Origin: Bacteroidota bacterium
GTDB lineage: Bacteria > Bacteroidota > Bacteroidia > Bacteroidales > B39-G9
NCBI GenBank assembly: GCA_003648455.1
Contig: QMPG01000257.1
Location: 1 to 5,177, forward strand
Direction: 5' to 3'
Length of the DNA: 5,177 nt
This document shows, in pieces, positions 5,156-5,177 of this stretch. The notes below the pieces were generated by a model. That model saw nothing but the letters and a program-made list of their open reading frames with translations, was not told the origin of the DNA and did not search any database. The position numbers and the translations under genes were made by a program. Each line of letters begins with the position of its first letter. Position 1 is the first letter of the stretch.

Positions 5156-5177
5156 TTTAAAATATTTTATAAATTCT

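Overview
The window is AT-rich chromosomal DNA that most likely comes from a Bacteroidota (Bacteroidetes) bacterium. Four things point there: a DUF4924 protein (a family I know essentially only from Bacteroidota), a POT transporter of the Bacteroidota 'ANMGERF' type, promoter-like TAnnTTTG boxes, and start codons without Shine-Dalgarno sequences. The genus cannot be read from the sequence. All five intact genes lie on the + strand.

Layout: 1-348 has no intact gene. It holds a possible gene end or remnant (2-106), an AT-rich stretch with inverted repeats, and a candidate promoter at 292-299. Bases 349-2058 encode a proton-dependent oligopeptide transporter (POT/PTR family), closed by a strong intrinsic terminator at 2083-2113. 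Bases 2188-4101 hold a lemA-TPM-TPM cluster: a membrane-anchored LemA protein, a soluble TPM-domain protein 10 bp behind it, and a secreted or membrane-anchored TPM protein with a glycine-rich tail 92 bp further on. No terminator is visible inside the cluster, so it can be read as one operon. Bases 4102-4376 are non-coding and contain a dense array of palindromes (4217-4332), GC-rich over most of its length, which resembles a dispersed REP/BIME-like repeat. Bases 4377-4925 encode a DUF4924 protein. Bases 4926-5177 are non-coding and carry three more hairpins that look like old dispersed repeats.

How the parts relate: the transporter appears to be its own transcription unit for peptide uptake at the inner membrane. 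The LemA/TPM proteins are a recurrent cell-envelope module of poorly known function. DUF4924 is uncharacterised and seems independent. I see no sign of a defence system, phage or intact insertion sequence. The most unusual signals are the palindrome array and the transporter, which lacks two acidic positions of the classic POT motifs and appears to carry its extra helix pair in a different place from classic POTs.
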